In this document: piece by piece, positions 9,691 through 18,448 of the stretch
How positions within the stretch are numbered: position 1 is the stretch's first letter
Layout: each line of letters starts with the position of its first letter
Origin: UBA1163 sp049513055
GTDB taxonomy: Bacteria > Desulfobacterota > BSN033 > UBA1163
DNA: 64,000 nt
NCBI GenBank assembly: GCA_049513055.1
Contig: JBEKWN010000031.1
Span: 1-64,000, forward strand
Direction: 5' to 3'
The notes under the pieces: model-generated
The model's input: only the letters and a program-made list of their open reading frames with translations
Database searches by the model: none
What the model was told of the DNA's origin: nothing
Position numbers and translations under genes: made by a program

Positions 9691-9806
9691 TGATCATTGC
9701 AAAATGGAAATTGTAAATTGCAAATTGAAAACTGAGGAAAAGAAGATAAGAACCAGTTTGAATTTTACATTTTGAACTTTCCATTTTGATTGAAAGGAAA
9801 TTCTTC

Positions 9807-10238
9807 ATGGCAGAGGAGTTTCGACCTAAGATCATTGCTTTTTTGTGCACCTGGTGAGCCTATGCTGCCGCTGACCTGGCTGGGGTCAGTAGAATGCAGT
9901 ATTCGACAACGATCCGGGTCATCCGCGTCATGTGTGCCGGGACGATATCGCCTCACTATATCCTGAAAGCCTTACAGGCAGGGGCAGATGGCGTCTTTGT
10001 AGCCGGCTGACGTCTCGGCGAATGTCATTACCAGTCTGGTAATGTCATGGCGAGTAAAAGGATGACTTTTCTGAAAAAGTTGCTGGAGTTTTCCGGCATT
10101 CACCCAGAGCGTCTCAGGGCGAGATGGGTGTCTTCGGCGGAAGCGGTTGAATTCGTTCATGAGATTTCAGAGTTTGTAGAAGAAATCAAAAAGTTGGGGC
10201 CGAATCCTTTGAAAGTGAAAGCAAAGGAGGCCGCTTAA
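9807..10238 (+). CDS. mvhD: MvhD-like electron-transfer subunit with two selenocysteines (Sec17, Sec68)
   Basis: From ATG 9807 (AAAGGA upstream) the frame is open to TAA at 10238 except for UGA at 9855 and 10008. The 143-residue product reads KIIAFLCTWU, then AGVSRMQY, IRVMCAGTISP, ADGVFVAGU, GECHYQSGN and EEIKKLGP. These match the MvhD/FlpD family, a [2Fe-2S] protein that passes electrons from a hydrogenase or formate dehydrogenase to HdrA. Both UGA codons replace family cysteines (CxWC and GC-x4-CHY), so both probably encode Sec. Remaining cysteines are at 14, 43 and 73. The gene sits between hdrA and an FdhB-like gene, which fits an Hdr-to-Fdh adaptor role. Confidence 0.88.
9855..9889 (+). 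promoter_or_regulatory. First Sec codon and SECIS-like hairpin in mvhD
   Basis: UGA at 9855-9857, then 13 nt, then CTGACC (9871-9876), a 7-nt loop TGGCTGG, and GGTCAG (9884-9889). This is a perfect 6-bp stem, at a spacing similar to that of E. coli fdhF. Confidence 0.7.
10008..10044 (+). promoter_or_regulatory. Second Sec codon and SECIS-like hairpin in mvhD
   Basis: UGA at 10008-10010, then 15 nt, then CATTACC-AGTCT-GGTAATG (10026-10044). The stem is a perfect 7 bp. The loop AGTCT resembles the apical AGGUCU of the fdhF SECIS. Confidence 0.75.
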
Positions 10239-10244
10239 AAAAGT

Positions 10245-11039
10245 ATGAGTCAAAAGATTAGAGAACATGTCCAGAAATTACTGACCGAAGGGAAGATCAA
10301 GGGATTTCTTGGTCTCAGAGAAAAGAATGGCAACATCATGCCGCACCTCTTCTGCGATCCTAAGGAACTCGATCCTCTCTCTTTGGGTGACTGGAAAAAA
10401 GCGGGTGATACCCGTTATCCCCTTAATCAGTTGATGATTCGATTAACCACGGAATATCCTGAAGAGACCTTTGCAGTACTAGTAAGAGGTTGTGATGAAA
10501 GGGGACTCAAAGAACTCTTCAAGTGGAAACAGTTGAACGAAGAGAAGATTGTCCTGATTGGAATTGGTTGTCCTGATGAACTGGCCAAGGCTTGTGAATG
10601 TGAAAAACCATTTCCGGATAGTTTGATAGATGGTCCAAAGGGAGAAAAAGCGGATAGCCAGAAAGTGGTCCGCGTCGAGGCAATGGATCTGGACGCTCGA
10701 CTCCAGTTCTGGAAAACAGAGTTTGACCGATGCATCAAGTGTTTCGGCTGTCGAAATATCTGTCCGATGTGTTTTTGCAATGAATGCTCCCTGGAAGAAG
10801 ATCAATTGGTAGGTACGGGAGAGGTTCCCCCTGCCAATCCTACTTTCCATTTGGCTCGAGCCATCCATATGGTGGGTCGCTGTATTGACTGTGGATTGTG
10901 TGAAGAGGCCTGTCCAGCAGATATTCCTTTAAGAACGCTTTATAAAAAGGTCGCAGAGATTATCAGCAAAGAATTTGGATACAAGACGGGCTTCAGCGTG
11001 AATGAGAAATCACCCTTCAATATCATTGAGGTGAGGTAA
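10245..11039 (+). CDS. FdhB/FrhB-like iron-sulfur electron-transfer protein
   Basis: The product has 264 residues. The first 130 resemble the FrhB/FdhB-type domain (LVRGCDERGLKELFKW and an IGIGCPDELAKAC stretch). The second half has the dense cysteine motif CIKCFGCRNICPMCFCNEC near 165-183 and a ferredoxin group CIDCGLCEEACP near 217-228. It starts 6 nt after mvhD and precedes the Sec formate dehydrogenase, so I infer that it wires FdhA to MvhD and HdrA. Whether it binds flavin or F420 is unclear. It is shorter than classical FrhB proteins. Other possible names are HdrC-like or dicluster ferredoxin. Confidence 0.75.
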   Translation: MSQKIREHVQKLLTEGKIKGFLGLREKNGNIMPHLFCDPKELDPLSLGDWKKAGDTRYPLNQLMIRLTTEYPEETFAVLVRGCDERGLKELFKWKQLNEEKIVLIGIGCPDELAKACECEKPFPDSLIDGPKGEKADSQKVVRVEAMDLDARLQFWKTEFDRCIKCFGCRNICPMCFCNECSLEEDQLVGTGEVPPANPTFHLARAIHMVGRCIDCGLCEEACPADIPLRTLYKKVAEIISKEFGYKTGFSVNEKSPFNIIEVR

Positions 11040-11309
11040 CAATTGAGATCTTCGAAATGAAATGGGGATTAAATCTCTTTTCCCCGCCAAAGGCGGGGCC
11101 TCCAAATTTTTAGAATGCGGTTTTTTTATATTTTGTAGTATTGAAATAAAGGAAATGAATGAGACGCTGGATTGCTATTGAGGCCATCTGAATGACTCGG
11201 CAAAATGTTGCCGCTCTAAAAATTTTCCAGTCCCGCCTCTGGCGGAGGCCAGTGCCCCATTAGGGAGTTTTTTTAAAAACATGAAGGTGTTACGAGGTAA
11301 AATAATTAG
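11040..11309. other. Intergenic stretch between FdhB-like gene and fdhA, with GC hairpins
   Basis: No gene is visible. A perfect hairpin CCCCGCC-AAA-GGCGGGG lies near 11083-11099, with a T-rich stretch about 10 nt later, so it could act as a weak terminator or an mRNA-processing site. A second G+C inverted repeat (CCGCC...GGCGG) lies near 11231-11246. fdhA may therefore be expressed somewhat independently of hdrA-mvhD. Confidence 0.5.
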
Positions 11310-13385
11310 ATGGAATTCAAAACGGTTTTAAGCTTCTGTCCTTATTGTGGATGTGGATGCGGGTTGCTGTTGGAAGTCCTCGATGGGAAAATCGTTGGGA
11401 CCCTTCCTTCTAAAACCAGTCCTGTGAATCAGGGCAAATTGTGTATCAAAGGATGGACGGTCCATGAGTTTGTTACGAGCCCAAACCGATTAACCAAACC
11501 TATGGTTCGCAAGGGCGATGCTTTAGGGGAAACCTCATGGGATGAGGCGCTCAATCTTGCAGCCACACGCCTGAAAGAGATTAAAGAAAAATATGGTCCG
11601 GATAGCATTGGGGTATTGACCTCTGCCAAGTGTACCAATGAGGAGAACTATGTTTTACAGAAGTTCACCCGGGCAGCCATCGGCACGAACAATATCGACC
11701 ATTGCGCCCGGCTCTGACACTCCTCCACGGTGGCCGGGCTGGCCGCAGTATTTGGCAGCGGGGCAATGACCAACTCCATTGAGGAGATCGAGGGTGCTGA
11801 CTGCATCTTGATCATCGGCTCCAATACTTCGATAGCCCACCCCCTCATTGCCACACGTGTCTTCCGAGCGAAAGCCAGAGGAGCCAAGTTAATTGTCGCG
11901 GATCCTCGTAGAATTCCGATCATCCTTCAAAGCGATTTACACCTTCGTCAGAATCTCGGAACGGATGTGGCCCTCATCAACGGTCTGATGCACGTCATCT
12001 TGAAAAACGGGTGGCAAGATCAGGCCTTTATTGATGAGCGCACAGAAAATTTTGAAGAACTGAAAAAGTTGGTTGAAAATTATCCTCCTGAAAGGGTCTC
12101 GGAGATCACAGGGGTCCCGGTGGCTGATCTGGAAAAGGCAGCAGAATATTATGCCAAGGCTGAGCGTGGAAGCATTCTTTACACCATGGGCATTACCCAG
12201 CACACCACGGGTGTGGATAATGTCAAGTCCCTTGCCAATCTGGCGATGCTCACAGGAAATCTCGGCAAGGAATCCACAGGCATCAATCCTCTGCGAGGGC
12301 AGAACAATGTCCAGGGCGCCTGTGACATGGGTGGGTTGCCGAATGTTTATACGGGTTACCAGACAGTGATCGATCAAGCGGTTCGACAAAAATTTGAAGA
12401 GGCCTGGGGAGCTAAACTTTCAGATAAAATTGGATTGACTGCGACTGAAATGTTTCCTGCTGTTCTGAATGGGAAAATGAAAGCCATCGTCATCCTGGGT
12501 GAAAATCCAGTGGTGAGTGATGCGGATTGCCATCATGTGGAAAAGGCACTCAAAGCCCTTGATTTTCTCTTAGTCATCGATATCTTCAATACCCCCACCT
12601 CGGACCTGGCTCATGTGGTTTTGCCCGGGGCTGCCTTTGCAGAGAAAGAGGGTACATTTAGCAACACAGAAAGAAGGGTTCAGTTACTTCGAAAGGCGGT
12701 AGAGCCTCCTGGAGAGTCCAAACCAGACTGGCAGATTATCCAGGAGCTGTCGAGCCGTTTTGGTTATCCCATGGATTATTCATCACCCCGTGCCATCATG
12801 GAAGAGATTGCAAAGCTCACCCCATCTTATGGCGGCATTACTTATGATCGACTTCAAGGCGAGGGGTTGCTGTGGCCCTGTCCCAATACTGAACATCCTG
12901 GAACTAAATTTTTACATCAGGGTCGATTTACCAGAGGCAAAGGTTTGTTTAGCGCCATTGAATACAAACCCGCTGCAGAAACAGCTGATGAGGAGTATCC
13001 TTTCCAGTTAACCACCGGAAGGGTTCATGTCCATTACCACACCGGTACGATGACGAGAAATTCTCCTTCATTGGAAAGGGAAATCAAGGAATGTTTTCTT
13101 GAAATGCATCCCGAAGATGCTGTTGAACTTAAGGTGGCAGATGGTGATTGGGTCGTCATTGCATCAAGACGCGGGTCGGTTCCCACCCGGGTGAAGTTGA
13201 CGGACGCAGCAGGAAGAAAAACAGTATTCATGCCTTTCCACTTCCTTGAAAGCAGAGCTAACATATTAACCAACCCGGCTTTTGATCCCATTGCCAAGAT
13301 CCCAGAATTTAAGGTCTGCGCCGTGAAGATTCAAAAAAAGGATCCATCGGACAAAAGCATCTCTTCACCTACCTCAGCTCATTAG
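11310..13385 (+). CDS. fdhA: Formate dehydrogenase catalytic subunit, selenoprotein (Sec136)
   Basis: With UGA at 11715-11717 read as Sec, the product has 691 residues. It starts with a [4Fe-4S] motif CPYCGCGCGLLLEV (residues 10-23) and GKLCIKGW. The active-site segment CARLUHSSTVAGL is the classical formate dehydrogenase signature, in which Sec ligates Mo or W and His assists. LTGNLGKESTGINPLRGQNNVQGACDMG, near 300, belongs to the bis-MGD binding fold, and the C-terminal domain has the usual barrel. Formate is oxidised to CO2, or CO2 is reduced. No signal peptide is visible, so the enzyme is cytoplasmic, consistent with work alongside HdrA and MvhD. Confidence 0.95.
11715..11746 (+). promoter_or_regulatory. 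Sec codon and SECIS-like hairpin in fdhA
   Basis: UGA at 11715-11717, 12 nt spacer, then GTGGCC-GGGCT-GGCCGC (11730-11746). This is a 6-pair stem (one G-U) with a five-base loop rich in G. Confidence 0.75.
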
Positions 13386-13748
13386 TTGAACCAACCTGAA
13401 TAATTAACGAAACGAATAACTGCAGATCAAAATTAAAATATTTAAATATAAAAATGTTAATTATTTCACTAACTTTTTTGTGTTTATTACAAAACCTGCC
13501 TTCAGAATTAAAATGTTAAATAATAACAATATATTAAGATAGAGCTAAAAAAACTAATTTAACTTCAATTTCTAATAAAATTTTTCTTGACAAAAGAAAG
13601 GCAATTTTGTAGTTTGGTCACGAACAAGAAACTTTTCACAAATGGAACCTTACATAAGAACTTCCGAAATATTATTGAAGGTTGCTGTGGGGCAACATCC
13701 CGACCATGATAAAACCTATCTCCTCTGTCGGGATAAAGGGGGGCATTC
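13386..13748. other. AT-rich intergenic leader of the nuo operon
   Basis: About 360 bp without a gene. The first 200 bp are very AT-rich. A promoter candidate lies at 13587. An 8-bp inverted repeat ATCCCGAC...GTCGGGAT (about 13697-13736) just before the nuoA ribosome site could form a leader hairpin. No riboswitch family is recognised. Confidence 0.5.
13587..13615 (+). promoter_or_regulatory. Sigma-70-like promoter for nuo operon
   Basis: TTGACA at 13587-13592, a 17-nt spacer, then TAGTTT. The -35 and its flank (CTTGACAAAAGAAAG) are identical to the promoter candidate at 3806. The -10 is poor, so the call is tentative. Confidence 0.45.
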
Positions 13749-14105
13749 ATGTTGATTGAATATCTTGCCATTCTCATCTATATTGTCATAGCTGTTGTTT
13801 TTGCCCTCTTTGCCATTGCCGCTTCCGCTCTCTTAGGCCAGAGAAAACCCACGGCTATCAAACAAGCGCCCTACGAATGTGGGATGACGACCATTGGCTC
13901 AAGCTTCCGCAGGATATCCATCAAGTATTACATTATTGCCATGCTTTTCCTCCTCTTTGATATTGAAGTGGTCTTCCTCTATCCCTGGGCAGTGGTCTTC
14001 AAACAGTTTAAGGTCTTTGCCTTCGTCTCAATGGCTGTCTTCATTGGAATTTTACTCGTCGCCTATATCTACATCTGGAAAAAAGGAGCATTGGAATGGG
14101 AATAG
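13749..14105 (+). CDS. nuoA: NADH-quinone oxidoreductase subunit A-like
   Basis: The product has 118 residues with three membrane segments, normal for NuoA. The conserved loop YECGMTTIGSSFRRISIKYYI near residues 40-60 carries the family cysteine that faces the quinone channel. A G-rich ribosome site precedes the ATG, and the end overlaps nuoB by 10 nt. It opens a 13-gene complex I operon. Confidence 0.93.
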   Translation: MLIEYLAILIYIVIAVVFALFAIAASALLGQRKPTAIKQAPYECGMTTIGSSFRRISIKYYIIAMLFLLFDIEVVFLYPWAVVFKQFKVFAFVSMAVFIGILLVAYIYIWKKGALEWE

Positions 14106-14602
14106 AAACCTACCTTGAGAAAACGCCTTTTATGCCTGCCCTGGATTGGCTCGTCAACTGGGGTCGAAAGTATTCGATCTGGCCGGTGACCTTTGGCTTG
14201 GCCTGCTGCGCTCTGGAGATGATCGTCACCAGTTCGGCGACGTGGGATATTTCTCGATTTGGTTCAGAGGTTTTCAGGCCCTCCCCCCGGCAGGCAGATT
14301 TGATGATCGTTGCAGGGACCTTGACCAAAAAGATGGCTCCAATGGTCAAACGAATCTATGAACAGATGCCGGAACCCAAATGGGTCATCGCCTATGGAGC
14401 CTGTGCCTGCTCAGGCGGAGTCTTCAAAACCTACAGTGTGGTGCAGGGAGTGGATCAAATTCTTCCAGTGGATATCTATGTTCCAGGTTGTCCACCCAGA
14501 CCTGAATCTCTGCTGACGGCCCTTGTTCAGCTCCAGAAGAAGATTGGAAAAGAAACGCTTGCGAATCGAAAAAATGTTCGCAGCAGCCTTGAAATGAAAT
14601 AA
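14096..14602 (+). CDS. nuoB: NADH-quinone oxidoreductase subunit B-like
   Basis: The 168-residue product carries the ligands of cluster N2: CCALEM near residue 37, and the later GACACSGG and VPGCPPRPE cysteines. It docks on NuoD near the quinone site. GGAG lies inside the end of nuoA ahead of this start, which fits translational coupling. Confidence 0.95.
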   Translation: MGIETYLEKTPFMPALDWLVNWGRKYSIWPVTFGLACCALEMIVTSSATWDISRFGSEVFRPSPRQADLMIVAGTLTKKMAPMVKRIYEQMPEPKWVIAYGACACSGGVFKTYSVVQGVDQILPVDIYVPGCPPRPESLLTALVQLQKKIGKETLANRKNVRSSLEMK

Positions 14603-14624
14603 AAGGATAAAAGAGGAAAAGGGA

Positions 14625-15113
14625 ATGGCTGAAATCAATATCGCAGTGAAGAAATTGCAAGAAAAATTCCCGGCCTCCGTTTTGGAGGTGAAGACATTTC
14701 GGGAAGAGGTCAATGTCACAGTCCAGAAGAAAGACATTTTTGAGATCTGTAAATTTCTCTATTCCGACCCGGATCTCCAATACCAGATGCTCATTGATCT
14801 CTGTGGTGTAGATTTCTTTCCCGAGTCCCCCCGTTTTGAAGTGGTTTATTTTTTCTACTCGATGAAGAAACAACAAAGATTGAGGCTGAAAATAAAAGTT
14901 GGAGAGTCTGAATCGGTTTCAAGTGTGGAGTCAATCTGGAAAGCAGCCAACTGGTTAGAACGGGAGGTCTATGACCTCTTCGGGATCCCTTTTGATAACC
15001 ATCCTGATTTGAGGAGGATTCTCCTCTGGGATGGTTATGAAGGTCATCCCTTGAGAAAGGATTTTCCGGTCGAAGGACCGGATTTTGACAAACCCTTTGT
15101 TCCCGAGGTTTGA
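14625..15113 (+). CDS. nuoC: NADH-quinone oxidoreductase subunit C-like
   Basis: This 162-residue peripheral subunit carries the 30-kDa signature EREVYDLFGIPFDNHPDLRRIL near residues 110-130 and ends near GHPLRKDFP. It is separate from NuoD, not fused as in E. coli. Its stop lies 1 nt before the nuoD ATG. Confidence 0.94.
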   Translation: MAEINIAVKKLQEKFPASVLEVKTFREEVNVTVQKKDIFEICKFLYSDPDLQYQMLIDLCGVDFFPESPRFEVVYFFYSMKKQQRLRLKIKVGESESVSSVESIWKAANWLEREVYDLFGIPFDNHPDLRRILLWDGYEGHPLRKDFPVEGPDFDKPFVPEV

Positions 15114-15114
15114 A

Positions 15115-16287
15115 ATGGCAGAGACACGGTTAATGACCATCAACATGGGACCTCAGCACCCGGCCACTCACGGGGTTTTGAGGATCGTGTTGGAATTGGA
15201 TGGAGAGGTGATCGTTAAGGCCGTCCCCCATATCGGCCACCTTCATCGGGGGGTTGAGAAACTCGCTGAAAGTAAAACGTATCACCAAGTCATTCCCCTC
15301 ACCGACCGTTTGGATTATACCAATGCGATGGGTAATAACCTGGGCTATGTGTTAGCCGTGGAGAAACTTTTAGGCATTGACATCCCCAAACGGGCTCAAT
15401 ACCTAAGAGTCATGATGGCTGAGCTTCAGAGGATTGCCGCCCATCTCATCTGGTTGGGAACGCACGCCTTGGACATCGGCGCCATGACGCTCCTCTTTTA
15501 CAACTTTCGGGAAAGGGAAGAGATCCTGAAAATCTTTGAAGAGGTTTCAGGAGGGAGGCTCACGCCCACCTATATGAGAATTGGCGGAGTTTCAAAAGAC
15601 CTTCCAGACGGCATAGAAGAAAAGATCAAGGCGTTTGTCCAGTCCTTTCCCGAACACATGAAAGAATATGAAACGCTCCTGACGAAGAATGTGATCTGGT
15701 TGAAGAGGACCAAAGGCGTTGGGTTCATTTCTAAAGAGGATGCGATCAACTGGGGGGTGACCGGGCCCACCCTTCGTGGCTCTGGAGTCAAATATGATGT
15801 GAGGAAGGCCTTTCCCTATTCAAGTTATGATGAGTTCGATTTCGATATCCCCATCGGCTCGGTCGGGGATGTCTACGATCGGTACATCGTGCGTTTGAGG
15901 GAGATGGAATGGTCGAATGCCATTGTGGAACAGGCACTGGAACGGCTGCCAAAAGGTCCTGTCATCGCTAATGATCCACGAATCACCTTGCCACCGAAGG
16001 ATGATGTTACAAAAGATATCGCTGCATTGATTCGGCAATTCAAGATTGCCTCTGAGGGCTTCCAACCGCCGAAAGGCGAGGTCTATGTGGGCGTGGAGGC
16101 GTCCAAGGGAGAGTTGGGATACTATCTCGTCAGCGATGGGTCGAATAAGCCCTTGCGGATGAGGATTCGGCCGCCCTCTTTTCTCAATCTCAGTGCCCTT
16201 CCTAAGATGATTGAGGGGAGTTTAATTGCTGATGTGATTTCAGCGATTGGTAGCATTGACATCGTTTTAGGAGAAATCGACCGATAA
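15115..16287 (+). CDS. nuoD: NADH-quinone oxidoreductase subunit D-like
   Basis: The product has 390 residues. MNMGPQHPATHG-type motif (INMGPQHPATHGVLR) near the N-terminus and HLHRGVEK, YTNAMGNNLGY and GGVSKDLP identify the 49-kDa quinone-site subunit, related to NiFe hydrogenase large subunits but without metal-binding cysteines. I prefer ATG at 15115, just after the nuoC stop, over a TTG ten codons upstream inside nuoC. Confidence 0.95.
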   Translation: MAETRLMTINMGPQHPATHGVLRIVLELDGEVIVKAVPHIGHLHRGVEKLAESKTYHQVIPLTDRLDYTNAMGNNLGYVLAVEKLLGIDIPKRAQYLRVMMAELQRIAAHLIWLGTHALDIGAMTLLFYNFREREEILKIFEEVSGGRLTPTYMRIGGVSKDLPDGIEEKIKAFVQSFPEHMKEYETLLTKNVIWLKRTKGVGFISKEDAINWGVTGPTLRGSGVKYDVRKAFPYSSYDEFDFDIPIGSVGDVYDRYIVRLREMEWSNAIVEQALERLPKGPVIANDPRITLPPKDDVTKDIAALIRQFKIASEGFQPPKGEVYVGVEASKGELGYYLVSDGSNKPLRMRIRPPSFLNLSALPKMIEGSLIADVISAIGSIDIVLGEIDR

Positions 16288-16416
16288 AAGAGAAAATCCA
16301 AATGCCAAAATCCATAATGTCAAAGGAATGTCAAAATCCAAAAATTTTGAAATTTGGATTTGATTTGTCATTTGAGCTTTGACATTTGAACTTTCATTTT
16401 TAATGAAGGGGTCGTT

Positions 16417-18369
16417 ATGACGGACATTCTTTTTAGCAGTTGGGGTGGAGTGGTGACAGATAATCGAGGGAAACCTGAAGCAGAGAGGCAACCCGTCTCC
16501 GCTCTCAATCTACCCCTGGAATTGGACAAAGAGAAAAAGATCAAAGCCTTCATTGGATGGGATGGGATTGTCATCAGAGACCCTGAAGTCAATATGGTCG
16601 ATTTGATTCGGGCTTATTTGGAAGCAGTTCAGGATGAATCCTGCGGAAAGTGCACACCCTGTCGTGTCGGAACTCGGATCATGGCGACCATTATGAACCG
16701 GATTGGTGATGGTCAGGGCAAGGTTGAGGACTTAAAACAATTAAAATTTTTAGGGGAGACGATTCAGAAGAGTTCCAAATGCAATTTGGGACAGACCGGT
16801 CCAAAGCCGGTGTTGGATGCGATCGACCATTTTGAAGACCAATTCTCCGGGGCCATCCAATTGCAGAAAAAAATTCCTCGCCAGGAATATAAAGTGAAGG
16901 TGACAGCACCCTGCGAAAGTGCTTGCCCTTCCCATCTCCCTATTACCCGTTATGTCGAATTGATCAAAGAAGGAAGATTTGAGGAATCCCTTGCAGCCAT
17001 CCGGGGGGCAACCTGCTTGGCCGGAGTTCTGGGGAGGATCTGCGTTCGACCCTGTGAAGATAACTGTCGCCGTGGAAATGTTGATGAATGTATTTCTATT
17101 AAATGGCTGAAAAGGTTTGTGGCAGATTATGAGATAGAAAAGAGAAAGGAACCTCTCCTTAAGAAGGAGGGAGCTCGTTCAGAAAAAGTGGCCATCATCG
17201 GAGCAGGTCCAGCTGGCCTCTCCTGCGCCTATTATCTTGCCCTGAAAGGTTATCAAGCGACCATCTTCGAAAGACTGGGTGAACCAGGTGGAATGGCCGC
17301 CATGGGGATCCCTGACTATCGTCTCCCTAGAGATATTGTTGGATATGAAGCAGAGATTGTAAAGAGGTTAGGGGTCGAGATTAGGTATAACACTCAGGTG
17401 GGAAAGGATATCACCATCTCTCAGATGTTTGAGCAAGGTTATAAGGCGATCTTTATCGGCGTGGGCGCCCAGACCAATACACCCATGGGTGTGGAGGGAG
17501 AGGACAAAGGATATAAGGGATTCATCCCCGGTGTTTATTACCTCTTAGAAATCAATCTGGGAAGAGACCCCTATCCCGAGGGAAAAAGAGTGGTGGTGGT
17601 CGGTGGCGGAAACGTGGCCATCGACTGTGTCCGATCTTCTTTCCGCATTGGCAAAGCAGATGTGAACCTGGTTTATCGTCGAACAAAGAAAGAGATGCCT
17701 GCCGATCGAGTAGAGATTCATGATGCAGAAGAAGAGGGCGTGAAATTTCATTACCTATGTAATCCCGTCCGGATCGTTGAGAAGGAGGGAAAGGTTGTTG
17801 GAATGGAATGCATCCGGATGGAGTTGGGCGAACCGGATGAGAGCGGAAGGCGAAGACCTGTTCCGATCAAAGGTTCAGAATTTTTCATCGAGGCTGATAT
17901 TGCCATACCGGCCATCGGTCAGGCGATTGACCTTTCCTTCCTTGAAGAGAAAGACGGGGTGAAGACAACGAAACGATCCACCATTGCCATCCAGGAAGGG
18001 ACTTTCTTAACAAGCCGTCCAGGAATCTTCTCTGCTGGGGATTGCGTGACCGGACCGGATGTTTTGGTCCGTGCAGCCGGCCATGGTAAGAGGGCTGCTG
18101 AGAAGATTGACCTCTTCCTTCGAGGGATGGAAGTAAAAGAATCTGAGGAAGAACGTCTGGAGGCCCTGGTTGAGAAGATCAAGGTTTATAACAAGGATGA
18201 GAAGATCGGGATCTCCGGAGGACAGAAGAGAGCGATGTTGGAGTTGCTTCCTCCTGATTCAAGAAAATGGATCTTCGATGAGGTGGAAGAAGGATTTTCG
18301 ATTCCGGTGGCTCAGAAAGAAGCGGAGCGCTGTCTCCGATGTGTGCGGATCGGACTCTTCGCAGTATAG
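16417..18369 (+). CDS. Fusion: NuoF iron-sulfur domain plus GltD/NfnB-like FAD oxidoreductase
   Basis: This 650-residue protein takes the nuoE/nuoF position. The first 70 residues are not recognised. DESCGKCTPCRVGT near 72-85 plus CNLG near 125 is the N3 [4Fe-4S] domain of NuoF, but the FMN/NADH-binding part of NuoF is absent. From about residue 165 the protein follows the small subunit of glutamate synthase and NfnB: CESACPS, GRICVRPCEDNCRRG, an FAD motif IIGAGPAGLSCAYYLA, a second dinucleotide motif VVGGGNVAIDC, and FSAGDCVTGP. It ends with CLRC. I infer that NADPH, NADH or a protein partner reduces this flavoprotein, which feeds NuoG. AAGGGG precedes the ATG. The preceding 130 bp hold short inverted AT-rich repeats only. 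Confidence 0.88.
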   Translation: MTDILFSSWGGVVTDNRGKPEAERQPVSALNLPLELDKEKKIKAFIGWDGIVIRDPEVNMVDLIRAYLEAVQDESCGKCTPCRVGTRIMATIMNRIGDGQGKVEDLKQLKFLGETIQKSSKCNLGQTGPKPVLDAIDHFEDQFSGAIQLQKKIPRQEYKVKVTAPCESACPSHLPITRYVELIKEGRFEESLAAIRGATCLAGVLGRICVRPCEDNCRRGNVDECISIKWLKRFVADYEIEKRKEPLLKKEGARSEKVAIIGAGPAGLSCAYYLALKGYQATIFERLGEPGGMAAMGIPDYRLPRDIVGYEAEIVKRLGVEIRYNTQVGKDITISQMFEQGYKAIFIGVGAQTNTPMGVEGEDKGYKGFIPGVYYLLEINLGRDPYPEGKRVVVVGGGNVAIDCVRSSFRIGKADVNLVYRRTKKEMPADRVEIHDAEEEGVKFHYLCNPVRIVEKEGKVVGMECIRMELGEPDESGRRRPVPIKGSEFFIEADIAIPAIGQAIDLSFLEEKDGVKTTKRSTIAIQEGTFLTSRPGIFSAGDCVTGPDVLVRAAGHGKRAAEKIDLFLRGMEVKESEEERLEALVEKIKVYNKDEKIGISGGQKRAMLELLPPDSRKWIFDEVEEGFSIPVAQKEAERCLRCVRIGLFAV

Positions 18370-18448
18370 TGTGTTGGTGAATAGTGAGTGGTGAATCGTG
18401 GTGAGGGATTCCAAATCACGATTCAAGAATCTCGAATCACGAGGTTTG

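Noticed and set aside
11083..11099. A firm rho-independent terminator before fdhA
   Set aside because: The hairpin is good but the T-run is about 10 nt away and interrupted, so I list it only as a possible weak terminator.
13697..13736. A riboswitch in the nuo leader
   Set aside because: Only one 8-bp inverted repeat is present and no known aptamer core is recognised.
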